From Acidobacteriaceae bacterium (GTDB taxonomy: Bacteria > Acidobacteriota > Terriglobia > Terriglobales > Acidobacteriaceae), in contig PLXE01000036.1 of assembly GCA_003151335.1 (NCBI GenBank), positions 1-64,000 on the forward strand: a stretch of DNA of 64,000 bases. The letters run 5' to 3'. Within the stretch, counting starts at the first letter, position 1; each line of letters starts with the position of its first letter. Shown in pieces: positions 1-9,008 of the stretch. The notes beneath the pieces are model-generated. The model did not search any database. It was not told where the DNA came from and saw only the letters and a list, made by a program, of their open reading frames with translations. The position numbers and the translations under genes were made by a program.

Positions 1-2
1 AA

Positions 3-626
3 GTACCTCCGGTGTGCGCCCTTACGTTGCAACCGGGGCAGTGCTTTTACTGTGGCGGCGGCGGCGGCATGAGCCAGTTCTTCGCCAAGCCGTCGTACCA
101 GAGCGGTCTGCCGGGCACCGGACGTCAGCAGCCTGACGTCTCGCTCACGGCCGATCCGTACACTGGCGTTACCATCATCTACTCGTACAGTCACCCCGGC
201 ACCTTCTCGGTCAGCGTCATCGGCGGAACCAGCGCCTCCTGCCCGATGTTTTCCGGGGTTTGGGCCATCGTCAATCAGAAGAGTGTGCAACACACCGGTC
301 ATTCGGCTGGTCTGGCTGCGCCATACATGTACACCTTGCCGCATGGCGCCGTGCTCGACATCGTCCAGGCTTCGCAATACTCGCCGACCAACCTGGCCGG
401 CAACATCTTCACAGGTGGGCCTCCGATGTACGAGTCTCCGGTGGCGATTGTCGGCCCGGATGTGCCGCAGCAATTCACCAGCGCCTTCTACGAAGGCACC
501 TCGACGCGTTGGTACGGGCTTGGATTCGGGCTGGATAGCACCCTGGCCACGGGTCCCGGCTGGGACAACGTTACCGGAGTGGGTACTCCTAACGGCGCCA
601 GCTTCATCAACGCGATTGTGCACTAA
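3..626 (+). CDS. S53 (sedolisin/kumamolisin-type) peptidase, C-terminal part
   Basis: The frame is open at the left edge, so the gene starts outside the window; about 207 C-terminal residues are visible. GGTSASCP, about 75 residues into the visible part, is the family signature carrying the catalytic serine of S53 serine-carboxyl peptidases. It is preceded by a glycine-rich GGGGGMSQFF segment and followed near the end by GWDNVTGVGTPNG, the usual C-terminal calcium-binding region. Family members are exported acid peptidases made with a pro-domain; that part and the Glu/Asp of the active site lie outside the window. A strong hairpin follows 50 bases after the stop. The family call is firm; substrate is unknown. 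Confidence 0.88.
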   Translation, partial: VPPVCALTLQPGQCFYCGGGGGMSQFFAKPSYQSGLPGTGRQQPDVSLTADPYTGVTIIYSYSHPGTFSVSVIGGTSASCPMFSGVWAIVNQKSVQHTGHSAGLAAPYMYTLPHGAVLDIVQASQYSPTNLAGNIFTGGPPMYESPVAIVGPDVPQQFTSAFYEGTSTRWYGLGFGLDSTLATGPGWDNVTGVGTPNGASFINAIVH

Positions 627-936
627 CGTCAGCTCTGAGGTTCGTGATTAACTCTTGAGCTTACTTGCAACACTGAGTGGGACGGCGCCAGCCGTCCCAC
701 GTTTCTTGAATTCCGTTCCTTGGAAGCCGAAAGCAATCCATGTTGCATTCAGGGCGTGATCATTTCCGACTTGGCACAGGTTTCTCCCACCGACGACTTC
801 CTCGATGACAAACAACACGGGCCATAATCGGCGCATCGAAAGCGGCTGCCCCTGGGTTCATGGGCCGGAGGCTCGAACGGAACAAAAGCTATTCCCAGAG
901 TTAGAGCGCGCCAAGGCGTTTCTGAAGAGGCTGTGA
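627..936. other. Intergenic stretch, mostly featureless
   Basis: About 310 bases between the peptidase gene and the CBS remnant. Apart from the hairpin at 677-700 I see no convincing coding frame. A 62-codon open frame on the minus strand (648-836) has no recognisable motif and no ribosome binding site, so I do not call it. Confidence 0.5.
677..700. terminator. Perfect 10-bp hairpin after the S53 peptidase gene
   Basis: GTGGGACGGC and GCCGTCCCAC are exact inverted arms around a GCCA loop, followed by GTTTCTT. It lies 50 bases after the stop and probably ends transcription. The downstream T run is weak, so it could equally be one of the dispersed intergenic palindromes seen elsewhere in the window. 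Confidence 0.5.
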
Positions 937-1215
937 TTAGCTGTCCGTCGGTCCCGACGGGTCCTCGGTATTAGCCGCCACTGTTCTTTGGTCCTTCCAG
1001 TTCTCTTGCACAAACTGGACCAGCGTTTACGGAGTGATCACACCCTCAACACGATTCACATGGCTGCGGCTCACGACCGGCAGCAAGCCGGGATTCTTGG
1101 CCAGCCGGTCCAGCACGCGTTCGAGCGGATGGTCAGGGTGAACGTGGGCGTAGTTATCCGTGACGATCGTTGTGATGGGAGCTTCAGCGGCGCCGGGGTG
1201 GAGCGCGCTCTCGAT
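937..1215 (-). pseudogene. Remnant of a CBS-domain protein (C-terminal fragment)
   Basis: Read on the minus strand, one frame gives HPLERVLDRLAKNPGLLPVV followed by SRSHVNRVEGVITP, the typical second half of a CBS domain (adenosyl-ligand binding, found at the C-terminus of ClC chloride channels, Mg transporters and others). The frame is cut by a TAG at 1216-1218 upstream and by a TAA at 1027-1029 directly after VITP. After that stop the same frame continues with plausible coding sequence (TLVQFVQENWKDQRTV) to a second stop at 937-939. No start codon or full domain is present. I read it as a decayed gene end; which CBS protein it came from cannot be told. Confidence 0.5.
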
Positions 1216-1259
1216 CTACGAATCTCGGCAGTAACGGCGAGCCAAAGGCAACCCGCTGA

Positions 1260-1288
1260 TGGACGCGAATTTAGGCGCTCCCTATAAT
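1260..1288 (+). promoter_or_regulatory. Probable promoter of ileS
   Basis: TGGACG (1260-1265), a 17-base spacer and TATAAT (1283-1288) form a good sigma-70 type promoter. Transcription would begin near 1295, leaving a leader of about 50 bases. I see no T-box or other riboswitch in that leader. Confidence 0.55.
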
Positions 1289-1347
1289 GAACAGATAGCT
1301 TGCGCGTCGATTGCAATCCAGTTACCGGCTGGCGGGAGATATAGGGA

Positions 1348-4230
1348 GTGCCGCTCGATCTGAAATCCACGCTGAATCTGCCCAGGACCGACTTTTCCAT
1401 GAAGGCGAACCTGCCCCGCAACGAGCCTCTGATGCTCGACCGGTGGGAGAAAATGCGGATTTACGACCGCATCCGCGAGGCGCACAAAGGGCAGCCCATC
1501 TATGTGATGCACGACGGCCCACCCTATGCCAACGGCCCTATCCACCTGGGTACGGCACTCAACAAGACGCTGAAAGACTTCGTGGTGAAGTCGCGCAGCA
1601 TGAGCGGTTTCGATGCGCCCTATGTGCCCGGGTGGGACTGCCATGGACTTCCAATCGAGATCAAAGTTGACGACTTGCTGGGTCGCAAGAAGCTCGACAT
1701 GGATCCGCTGGCGGTGCGCGGGGAGTGCCGAAAGTACGCGCAGAAGTATCTCGATCTGCAACGCCAACAGTTCAAGCGAATTGGCGTCTTCGGCCGTTGG
1801 GAGAGGCCGTACTCGACGATGGACCCGAGCTACGAGAGCGTCGTGATGGAGACGTTCTACTCGTGCTACGAGCAGGGACTGGTTTACAAGGGCCTGAAGT
1901 CGGTGTACTGGTGCGTGCATGACAAGACCGCGCTGGCCGAGGCGGAAGTGGAATACGAGATGCACACCAGCCCCAGCATCTGGGTGCGCTATCCGCTGAC
2001 CAGCGATCCCGCGAAGGTTGATGCCGCGCTGGCCGGCAAGACGAACGTCGCGACCATCATCTGGACGACCACCCCGTGGACGCTTCCTGCCTCGATGGCG
2101 GTAACCTTCGCCCCCGATGCGGAATATGTCGCGCTCGACACTGGCGAATGGATTTACATCGTCGCCAGAGAGCTGGCGCAGCAGACCATTGAAAAGTGCG
2201 GCCTTGGCGAGGCGAAGGAAATCGCCTCTTTTCCTGGCACGAAACTGGAGTACGCCACCTTCGCTCATCCCTTCCTGGAGCGCAGCGTCCTCGGCGTGCT
2301 GGGCGACTACGTCACCATGGACACCGGAACCGGCGCGGTGCATACCGCCCCTGCTCATGGCGCGGACGACTTCGTCACCGGCGTCAAGTACGGCCTTGAT
2401 TTGCACTGCGACGTGGACGAGGGAGGCATCCTGCGCAGCGGGCTGCCGGAATATAAGAACCAGCAGATCTTCAAGGCCAATCCGTTAATCGTGGAGTTGC
2501 TGAAGAGCCGGGGCGTACTGCTGGGATTCGAAAAGATCGAACACTCCTATCCCCATTGCTGGCGCTGTCACAATCCCATTATCTTTCGCGCCACCGAGCA
2601 GTGGTTCATCTCGATGGAAGGCAAGCTATCACCCGAACAAGTGCAAAACCGGGACTTGTCGGGGACCCCGGAATCCAGAGGCACGCTGCGCAGCCGTGCG
2701 CTGGAAGAAATCAAGAAAGTGAAGTGGGACCCGGCGTGGGGCGAAGAGCGCATCTCCAACATGGTTGCCACTCGCCCGGACTGGTGTATTTCGCGCCAGC
2801 GCATTTGGGGCGTACCCATCGCGGTGTTTCAATGCGAAGCTTGCCAGGACTTTCTCAACGATGCTGCGGTGAATCGCGCGGTCGTCGCGTTGTTTGCTCG
2901 CGAGGGCGCTGACTCCTGGTACAAATACTCCGCGGACGAGATCCTTCCCGCCGGAATCAAGTGCGCCAAGTGCGGAGCCACGAAGTTTCGCAAGGAGATG
3001 GACATTATCGACGTGTGGTTCGAATCCGGTTCGAGCCAGGCGGCGGTGCTGGGCCGCGAGCCCGGACTTCCCTGGCCAGCCGATTTGTATCTGGAGGGCG
3101 GCGATCAGCATCGCGGATGGTTCCACTCTTCCCTGCTGTGCGCCGTTGCGGCCAAGGGGGGAGCGCCCTACCGCCGGGTTGCCACCGCGGGCTGGACGCT
3201 CGACCCGCAGGGACGCGCCCAGTCGAAGTCGCTGGGCAATACCGTCGATCCAGTGGAGATCGCGGACAAGCTTGGCGCTGAGATCGTTCGGTTGTGGGTG
3301 GCGTCGGTGGACTTTCGCGAGGATGTCATGGCTTCCGACGAGTTGATGCAGCGTATCTCCGAAAGCTATCGCAAGATTCGCAATACATTCCGGTACATCC
3401 TCAGCAACCTGCAAGATTTCGCTCCTGCGCAAGATGCAGTCGGCTTCGGCGAGATGCATCCGCTCGACCAGTACATCCTGCTGCGCGCCGCCGAAGTCAC
3501 CAAGGATGTGCGTGAGCACTACGACAACTTTGTCTTCCACCGGCTCTATCACCGGCTCAAAGATTTTTGCATCGTGGATCTGAGCGCGATCTACTTCGAC
3601 GTACTCAAGGACCGCCTGTACACCTCGGCGCCGAAATCGCGGGCCCGCCGTTCAGCCCAGACCGCGCTGTGGCGGCTGGGCGAAGCGTTGGTGCGACTAC
3701 TGGCGCCGGTCATGAGTTTCACTGCGGAAGAGGTCTGGGGATTTTTGCCGACGGTCGACGGCCGTCCGGAGAGTGTTCACGTGACGCTGTTTCCGCAACC
3801 CGAGGAACTGACGGGCAAGATACCTTCCGGCTTCGATGCCGGCGCGGTGGAAAGCGATTGGGACACTCTGCTGACAGTTCGCAATGAAGCTCTGAAGGCG
3901 CTGGAGACCGCCCGCGCCGAGAAAAAAATTGGCGGCAGCCTGGAAGCGCAGCTTCATGTGGCCGCTCCTGAGCAGCTTTTTCCGGTGCTGGAACGTCATC
4001 GCGATCAGTTGCGCTATCTGTTTATCGTTTCGGATGTGGTGTTGGAGAAGTCTCCAGCCAGCAACGGCGACACGGGCTTGATGATTACGGTCAATCGGGC
4101 TCCGGGAGGGAAGTGCGAACGTTGCTGGAACTATTCGACCCATGTGGGAGAAGATAAAATCTATCCGACCGTGTGCGAGCGCTGCAGCGCCGTGCTGGCA
4201 GAGATTGAGGCGACCGCGCACGCACGGTGA
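1348..4230 (+). CDS. ileS: Isoleucyl-tRNA synthetase
   Basis: Charges tRNA-Ile with isoleucine in the cytoplasm. The 960-residue product has the class I signatures: PIHLGTALN (HIGH motif, near residue 66) and QSKSLGN (KMSKS-type motif, near residue 627). WDCHGLPIE and the CP1 editing domain lie between them. The C-terminus carries two CERC pairs (residues about 922-947), the zinc-binding tail of the bacterial (E. coli-like) type; length is close to the usual 940. The start is a GTG at 1348 just after GGGA. A later ATG at 1399 is possible, but it would remove residues that look like the usual N-terminal lead-in. lspA follows after a 268-base gap containing palindromes, the same gene order as in many bacteria. 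Confidence 0.97.
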   Translation: MPLDLKSTLNLPRTDFSMKANLPRNEPLMLDRWEKMRIYDRIREAHKGQPIYVMHDGPPYANGPIHLGTALNKTLKDFVVKSRSMSGFDAPYVPGWDCHGLPIEIKVDDLLGRKKLDMDPLAVRGECRKYAQKYLDLQRQQFKRIGVFGRWERPYSTMDPSYESVVMETFYSCYEQGLVYKGLKSVYWCVHDKTALAEAEVEYEMHTSPSIWVRYPLTSDPAKVDAALAGKTNVATIIWTTTPWTLPASMAVTFAPDAEYVALDTGEWIYIVARELAQQTIEKCGLGEAKEIASFPGTKLEYATFAHPFLERSVLGVLGDYVTMDTGTGAVHTAPAHGADDFVTGVKYGLDLHCDVDEGGILRSGLPEYKNQQIFKANPLIVELLKSRGVLLGFEKIEHSYPHCWRCHNPIIFRATEQWFISMEGKLSPEQVQNRDLSGTPESRGTLRSRALEEIKKVKWDPAWGEERISNMVATRPDWCISRQRIWGVPIAVFQCEACQDFLNDAAVNRAVVALFAREGADSWYKYSADEILPAGIKCAKCGATKFRKEMDIIDVWFESGSSQAAVLGREPGLPWPADLYLEGGDQHRGWFHSSLLCAVAAKGGAPYRRVATAGWTLDPQGRAQSKSLGNTVDPVEIADKLGAEIVRLWVASVDFREDVMASDELMQRISESYRKIRNTFRYILSNLQDFAPAQDAVGFGEMHPLDQYILLRAAEVTKDVREHYDNFVFHRLYHRLKDFCIVDLSAIYFDVLKDRLYTSAPKSRARRSAQTALWRLGEALVRLLAPVMSFTAEEVWGFLPTVDGRPESVHVTLFPQPEELTGKIPSGFDAGAVESDWDTLLTVRNEALKALETARAEKKIGGSLEAQLHVAAPEQLFPVLERHRDQLRYLFIVSDVVLEKSPASNGDTGLMITVNRAPGGKCERCWNYSTHVGEDKIYPTVCERCSAVLAEIEATAHAR

Positions 4231-4271
4231 TGACGGAGCCGAACCACGACTGCGGTAAGACGATTTGAAAG

Positions 4272-4418
4272 GGCACAGCTTTAGCTGTGCCGTAATGTGT
4301 TTAATTTTTGAATAGAGGGACTTTAGTCCCGGAACCGAATGGCATCGGAAAACGGGTTCCCTCAGCGGCTGAAGCCGATTTGTAAAAGGAGCGATCAAGG
4401 CACGGCTGAAGCCGTGCC
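4272..4418. repeat. Cluster of short intergenic palindromes (family A, copy 1)
   Basis: Consecutive near-perfect palindromes: GGCACAGCTTTAGCTGTGCC (4272-4291), GGGACTTTAGTCCC (4317-4330) and GGCACGGCTGAAGCCGTGCC (4399-4418), with a looser GGCTGAAGCC near 4367. All share a TTTAG or TGAA centre. Related clusters occur at 16331-16396, 22966-23036 and 41581-41636. They may be REP-like elements; the transcripts would fold into strong hairpins between ileS and lspA. Confidence 0.7.
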
Positions 4419-4498
4419 CCTTCAAAGCGAAGGATCAACAATGGTCGAACGTTTCGGTGCTCCTTCCCGCGGTGTAGTAGCGTCTAAGAACTAGGAAA

Positions 4499-5011
4499 AT
4501 GCATTCAAGTTACGCTATGCGCAAGTACTTCTTCCTCATCGCCGCCGCCGTATTACTGCTGGACCGCCTCGCCAAATGGGCCGTGGCCAGCAATATTCCG
4601 CTGCATGACAGCGTCACCGTCATCCCCGGCTGTTTTCATCTCACCCATGTGGAGAACACTGGGGCGGCGTTTGGCCTGTTTGCTGAGTCCACAGCGCAGT
4701 GGAAGATTGGCGCGCTGGTCAGCTTCTCGGTCATCGCGCTGATGGTGGTTTCGGCGCTGCTGTGGAAGCATAGCCACTCCTTGAGCACAACTACCATCGG
4801 CCTATCGCTCATTTTGGGGGGCGCCACGGGAAACCTGTGGGACCGCATGCTGAACGGGCACGTCGTGGACTTTTTTGACTTCTACGTTGGCAGCTATCAC
4901 TGGCCGGCATTCAACGTGGCCGACAGCGCGATTGTGATTGGCGCGATCCTGCTGGTTTCGGAGATCGTCTTTGCCAAGTCAGGGAATGAAGCGGTGAAAA
5001 GCAGTTCGTAG
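4499..5011 (+). CDS. lspA: Lipoprotein signal peptidase (signal peptidase II)
   Basis: Integral membrane aspartyl protease that removes signal peptides from prolipoproteins after diacylglyceryl transfer. The 170-residue product shows the family blocks VENTGAAFG, LGGATGNLWDR, VVDFFDF and FNVADS; the aspartates of the last two are the catalytic pair. Four hydrophobic segments fit the family. Two ATG codons compete (4499 and 4517); neither has a clear ribosome binding site, and the second gives MRKYFF, the more usual N-terminus. It is downstream of ileS, and the window contains lipoproteins that would be its substrates (41110, 55502). Confidence 0.95.
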   Translation: MHSSYAMRKYFFLIAAAVLLLDRLAKWAVASNIPLHDSVTVIPGCFHLTHVENTGAAFGLFAESTAQWKIGALVSFSVIALMVVSALLWKHSHSLSTTTIGLSLILGGATGNLWDRMLNGHVVDFFDFYVGSYHWPAFNVADSAIVIGAILLVSEIVFAKSGNEAVKSSS

Positions 5012-5013
5012 AG

Positions 5014-5190
5014 CAGTTGTCAGTGACCACAAGAATTTCTGCGCTGCATCTCGTCACAGCGGCGAATGTCACGAAGAGACTACATGGGCGGTATGCCGCG
5101 CTGCACAGTGATTCCGTGCGACGTGCGATGTCGTTGAAAATGCAAGATAGTGGTTAGATCATGCTTCTCGTAACTGAGAACTGACAACTG
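5014..5190. repeat. Inverted 11-bp repeat in the lspA/transglycosylase gap (family C)
   Basis: CAGTTGTCAGT at 5014-5024 and its exact inverse ACTGACAACTG at 5180-5190 bracket the convergent gap between lspA and the lytic transglycosylase gene. Around the second arm the sequence degenerates into near-copies (AACTGAGAACTGAC, TGGCAACTGCC). The same 11-mer recurs at 20981-20991 and 21002-21012. Confidence 0.65.
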
Positions 5191-5200
5191 GCAACTGCCT

Positions 5201-7513
5201 TTACGGTGTCCCGTACACCCGCTTGTACACCGCGGCGTTGCGCACGATGGCCTGCACATACTCGCGGGTTTCGGTGAAGGGGATGGACTCGACAAACTCC
5301 TCCACGTCGCGGAAGTTGCTCGAGGCGCGCCAATCCTCGACGCGATCGGCCCCAGCGTTATAAGCAGCCAGCGCGTACTCAGTTTGGCCGCCGAAGTGGT
5401 CAATCATTTGCCGGAAGTAGCGGGTCCCCAGTTCGATGTTCGTGGTCGGATCGAGCAGCGAGTCAGTCTTGTAGTGCTGCAATCCCGCTTTCTTGGCCTC
5501 GCCCTTCCCTGTCTTCGGCAATAGTTGCATCAGTCCGTAAGCATTGGCATGGGAAATGGCGCCGGGATTGAACTCCGATTCCTGCCGGATCAGCGACGCC
5601 ACCAAATAAGGGTCGAGGCCGTTCTCTTCCGAGTAGCGCCGCAGTGCGTCCCAGTAGGGGCGCGGGAACAGTCCGTGCCAATAAGGCGCGGGCAGCCCGT
5701 CCACATCCATCGCAAAATAGCCCGCGATGGCGCGCTTTAAAGCCTGTAGGGCACGGTAGTAGTCGCCGCCGCTGGAATAGATGCGCGCAATTTCCAGCAT
5801 CTCCCACGATGGGCCGCTCGAGCTGCCGGCTTGCAGTTCCCTCACCGCCAGGTCAGTCACGCCGGCATTTTCCAGGAGCCGGGCGCGCATGTAGTGAAGA
5901 TCGTCCTCGGGCGGGTCGGTGACTTTTGACTCGGCATCGTACGCCGGCGCCGAACCGATGTGCTGCAGTGACGCCACAGCTAGCGCGGGAGCCGCCGGCA
6001 AAGCCGCGAGCCGCTTGCGGGCCAGCACGCCGTAGTAATAGTTGCGATAACGCTCCGCAAGCTTCTGGTAATACGCGCGGGCAGCGCCATACTGACCCTC
6101 GTCTTCCGCCATGCGTCCGTGCCAATACATGGCATTGGGAACTTCATTGGTGCCGGGATAGAACTCGATCTGCTCGTCAAAGTATTTCTTGGCTTGCTCC
6201 TTGCGGTTCTGGCGATAGGTGAGCCAGGCGCACTTCCAATGCGCGTACGCCGCTTTCGTTCCGGACGGGAAGCGATCATGAAGCTCACGATAATAATCAA
6301 TGGCGCGGTCGTAATCCTTGCGCAGCAGATACATGTTTCCCGCGGTAAATAAGGCCGATTCCAGCCACGGCGACTTGGGAGTGGTGCTTCGCATGTGCTG
6401 CAGAATGGTGGTCAGGGCGGCGTCATCATTGGCATTGCGGGCAATCTCGACCTGCTGATACCACTTCTCTGCGCTGGCTTCGCTGCCATCGTCGGGAATG
6501 CGATCGAGTGCGGCGCGGGCATCGCGGGTATTGCCATCGTGCATGTACGCGTTGGCGAGCTGAATCAGCGTGGCTGGTTGCTCTCCCCTGGGAGCGAGGT
6601 CCGCCAGAGTACGATACTCGTCGGCCGCGGCGGGATAGCGACGCGCCTTGTACAGCGCCTCAGCGCGCCTCAGGTGCTCAGCGTAGGTGACCGGGGGAAG
6701 CGTTGCCGCTTCGGGGACCTTCCTTAAATCGGCAGCAGCGTTGTCGGCGGTGTAATTGGTCGCATAGTTGTAGTAAACGCGCCGCAAGACCTCGGCCCCA
6801 GCGCGGCCTTGGCCATTCTGCACGTAGGCTTTGCCGAGGAAATATTCGGTTTCCGCGCTGGCAGGCGCGCGGTGCGCCTCTAGCAGCCGGATGGCTTCGC
6901 TCGACCGCTTGGTTGCGAGCAGCGCCCTGGCGTACGAAATCAAGGCATCATGCGCATAAAGCGAGTCCGGAAAGCGAGTGCCGAAGTCGCGCAGGTACGC
7001 AAATGACTCCTCCGGGCTATTGCTGGCCACGAACGAATTGCCGATGAAAAACGCTGTGTAATCCTTCAATTCGCCGATCTGCGGCTGCGCCCTTTGCATG
7101 GCGGCGATGGCCGCAGGATAATGCCCGTCGAGGTAGTGCGCGTATCCGATGGCGAACCAGGCCAGCGCACCGGCCTCGGTTCCGGCGTGGGCGTGCGCGT
7201 AGGTTTCGACCCCGGCATAGGCGGGGGGTGTGCGAAATTCCACGAGCTGCCGCGCCATTGGACGCAAATCGCTGGAGGCCACGAAGCTCCGCTTCAGGCT
7301 GTGGGCGCGTGCAGCGGTCACTTTCTTGCGAGGCGCGTGGTGATGAGCAGACGCCGATTTCTTGCTGGCCGACTTCGTGGATTTATGCGCACTGGTACTG
7401 GACGAAGACTTTTTCTTGTGGGCGGAAGAAGTCTCTTGCGCAAGCACCCCATGGCCCAGCAAGGCCAGTACGACGGCCAGAAAAACGAAATGGAAGCGGC
7501 TGTGGGGATTCAC
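5201..7513 (-). CDS. Soluble lytic murein transglycosylase, SLT domain with TPR-like repeats
   Basis: Cleaves peptidoglycan glycan strands to 1,6-anhydro-muropeptides in the periplasm. The C-terminal part holds the lysozyme-like SLT domain: LIRQESEFNPGA with the catalytic Glu, then YGLMQLLP and ALAAYNAG. The long middle region consists of repeated helical pairs like those of Slt70. The frame is open from an ATG at 7630, but the first about 39 residues look non-coding. A GTG at 7513 gives VNPHSRFHFVFLAVVLALLG, a clean signal peptide ending near VLAQ, so I prefer it (770 residues). A Ser/Lys-rich linker follows the signal. The gene is convergent with lspA and divergent from the sigma factor gene. 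Confidence 0.9.
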   Translation of the reverse strand: MNPHSRFHFVFLAVVLALLGHGVLAQETSSAHKKKSSSSTSAHKSTKSASKKSASAHHHAPRKKVTAARAHSLKRSFVASSDLRPMARQLVEFRTPPAYAGVETYAHAHAGTEAGALAWFAIGYAHYLDGHYPAAIAAMQRAQPQIGELKDYTAFFIGNSFVASNSPEESFAYLRDFGTRFPDSLYAHDALISYARALLATKRSSEAIRLLEAHRAPASAETEYFLGKAYVQNGQGRAGAEVLRRVYYNYATNYTADNAAADLRKVPEAATLPPVTYAEHLRRAEALYKARRYPAAADEYRTLADLAPRGEQPATLIQLANAYMHDGNTRDARAALDRIPDDGSEASAEKWYQQVEIARNANDDAALTTILQHMRSTTPKSPWLESALFTAGNMYLLRKDYDRAIDYYRELHDRFPSGTKAAYAHWKCAWLTYRQNRKEQAKKYFDEQIEFYPGTNEVPNAMYWHGRMAEDEGQYGAARAYYQKLAERYRNYYYGVLARKRLAALPAAPALAVASLQHIGSAPAYDAESKVTDPPEDDLHYMRARLLENAGVTDLAVRELQAGSSSGPSWEMLEIARIYSSGGDYYRALQALKRAIAGYFAMDVDGLPAPYWHGLFPRPYWDALRRYSEENGLDPYLVASLIRQESEFNPGAISHANAYGLMQLLPKTGKGEAKKAGLQHYKTDSLLDPTTNIELGTRYFRQMIDHFGGQTEYALAAYNAGADRVEDWRASSNFRDVEEFVESIPFTETREYVQAIVRNAAVYKRVYGTP

Positions 7514-7822
7514 CGGATTCAGTGTAGCGCGATTCCTTCCAAGCCGAACCGAAACAAATTGTTTACAAAATCGGTTCCCGCCTATGACATCTATCGGGCT
7601 CGCCCGTCCGTACAATGGAGGTATTTCCACCAGAAACGTGATTCAACGCAGCAGGCAGCCACAGCTCGATAAATGAAATTTTGTTTCCTCGGCTTTCGCG
7701 AATCATCGACCGTATAGGTACAATGGCTTTCGGGATTTTTGTGCAGGGCGTAACCCACCCCAAGTCGCGCAAAAGTGGCGCGCCTCGGGGACCCCGGACT
7801 AAAATCCTGAATCTACGCAAAC

Positions 7823-8449
7823 ATGGGAACCATCCAACCAAAGGTAGAAGCGGCTAGCGATGAAATTACGCTAGTGCACGCGGCCAAGGCCGGCGACATC
7901 AGCGCTTTCGAAGAGCTGGTGAAGCGGTACGACCGCAACGTGTTCCGGATCGCACAACACATCACGCAAAACCGCGAGGACGCGGAAGACGTGGTGCAGG
8001 ACGCTTTCCTGAAGGCGTACCAGAACCTGGCGAACTTCCAGGAGCAGTCGAAGTTCTACACCTGGCTGGTACGGATCGCGGTGAACGAAGCGCTTATGCG
8101 CTTGCGCCGCCGGCGTCCCGAGCGGATGGTTTCGCTCGATGAGGATATTAAGACCGAAGAAGATTCCATGCCGCGCGAAGTCGCGGACTGGTCTCCGAAT
8201 CCGGAACAGCTTTACAACCAGGGTGAACTGAAAGAGATCCTGGGCAAGACGATACAAGGGTTGCCGCCGAGCTTTCGGACGGTGTTTGTCTTGCGCGACG
8301 TTGAGGGGCTCTCCACCGAAGAGACGGCGGATGCCTTGGATTTGAGTATTCCCGGAGTCAAGTCTCGCCTGCTTCGGGCTCGGCTGCAGCTGCGTGAACG
8401 GTTGAACAAGTACTTCAAAAATCGTACTGGTGGAGATGGCAAACCGTGA
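7823..8449 (+). CDS. ECF-type RNA polymerase sigma factor (SigE/RpoE-like)
   Basis: Directs RNA polymerase to an alternative promoter set. The 208 residues contain region 2 (FEELVKRYDRNVFRIAQ, then DAEDVVQDAFLKAY and the YTWLVRIAVNEALMRLR core/-10 contact helices) and region 4 (LPPSFRTVFVLRDVEGLS with the helix-turn-helix ALDLSIPGVKSRLLRAR). Region 3 is absent, as in ECF sigma factors. The stop overlaps the start of the zinc-finger gene that follows (GTGA), strongly implying a sigma/anti-sigma pair. A TAAAAT box at 7800-7805 could be its -10; no clear Shine-Dalgarno precedes the ATG. Confidence 0.94.
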   Translation: MGTIQPKVEAASDEITLVHAAKAGDISAFEELVKRYDRNVFRIAQHITQNREDAEDVVQDAFLKAYQNLANFQEQSKFYTWLVRIAVNEALMRLRRRRPERMVSLDEDIKTEEDSMPREVADWSPNPEQLYNQGELKEILGKTIQGLPPSFRTVFVLRDVEGLSTEETADALDLSIPGVKSRLLRARLQLRERLNKYFKNRTGGDGKP

Positions 8450-8730
8450 CCTGCTCTGATTTTCTGAAAGAGCTCGCCGATTACCTTGACGACTCGATGG
8501 ACGCTCAAACACGAGCCGAATTGGAAGACCATCTTCAGTGGTGCCACAATTGTTATGTGGTCTGCAATACAACCAAGATGACCATCGAGATCTACCGCGA
8601 CTCCCACCTGTACGAACTTCCGGATGATCTTCGCACCCGGCTACGCACGGCCATCGTCTCCAAGTGCGAAGGCCACAAGAAGCAAGTCAGCGATCCTCGA
8701 GGACAGAGCGACGCTCCGACGGCCAAGTAG
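8446..8730 (+). CDS. Zinc-finger anti-sigma factor
   Basis: A 94-residue protein beginning with a GTG that overlaps the sigma gene stop by four bases, so the two are translationally coupled. It carries the HxxxCxxC zinc-binding signature of the ZAS family (HLQWCHNC, residues about 29-36) inside the helical N-terminal domain that clamps ECF sigma factors. No membrane segment follows, so this is a soluble anti-sigma factor and may respond to redox or zinc state directly. The partner is inferred from the overlap. The 278 bases after it hold no gene I can support. Confidence 0.88.
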   Translation: MTCSDFLKELADYLDDSMDAQTRAELEDHLQWCHNCYVVCNTTKMTIEIYRDSHLYELPDDLRTRLRTAIVSKCEGHKKQVSDPRGQSDAPTAK

Positions 8731-9008
8731 CCGTAAACCGATTCCAGCCTTATACAGCATCAAACTTATCTCAGGCTCTCGACTTGCCGATATCGAGTGT
8801 GTACCTCGGCTTCGCAGGAGCGCTTTAGACAAGGCACGTTAGTAATCGCGACGTTGCCCTAAAACGGGAACACCGGCTTCATTCATCGAACCTTTTTCGC
8901 AGCCTTCGAATCTAAAGATCTAGAAGCGGGTTATTTTGCTCAAGAGGCTTTACCCGGCTTCGCCGCGCAACCTGGGGCGCTCTCCTTGGCTGGGGCGAGA
9001 GGAGGCAT

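Noticed and set aside
1288..1347. T-box or other riboswitch in the ileS leader
   Set aside because: The predicted leader is only about 50 bases, too short for a T-box, and shows no specifier loop or antiterminator sequence.
4272..4418. CRISPR array
   Set aside because: The repeats are palindromes of different sequence and spacing, without identical direct repeats, regular spacers or cas genes.
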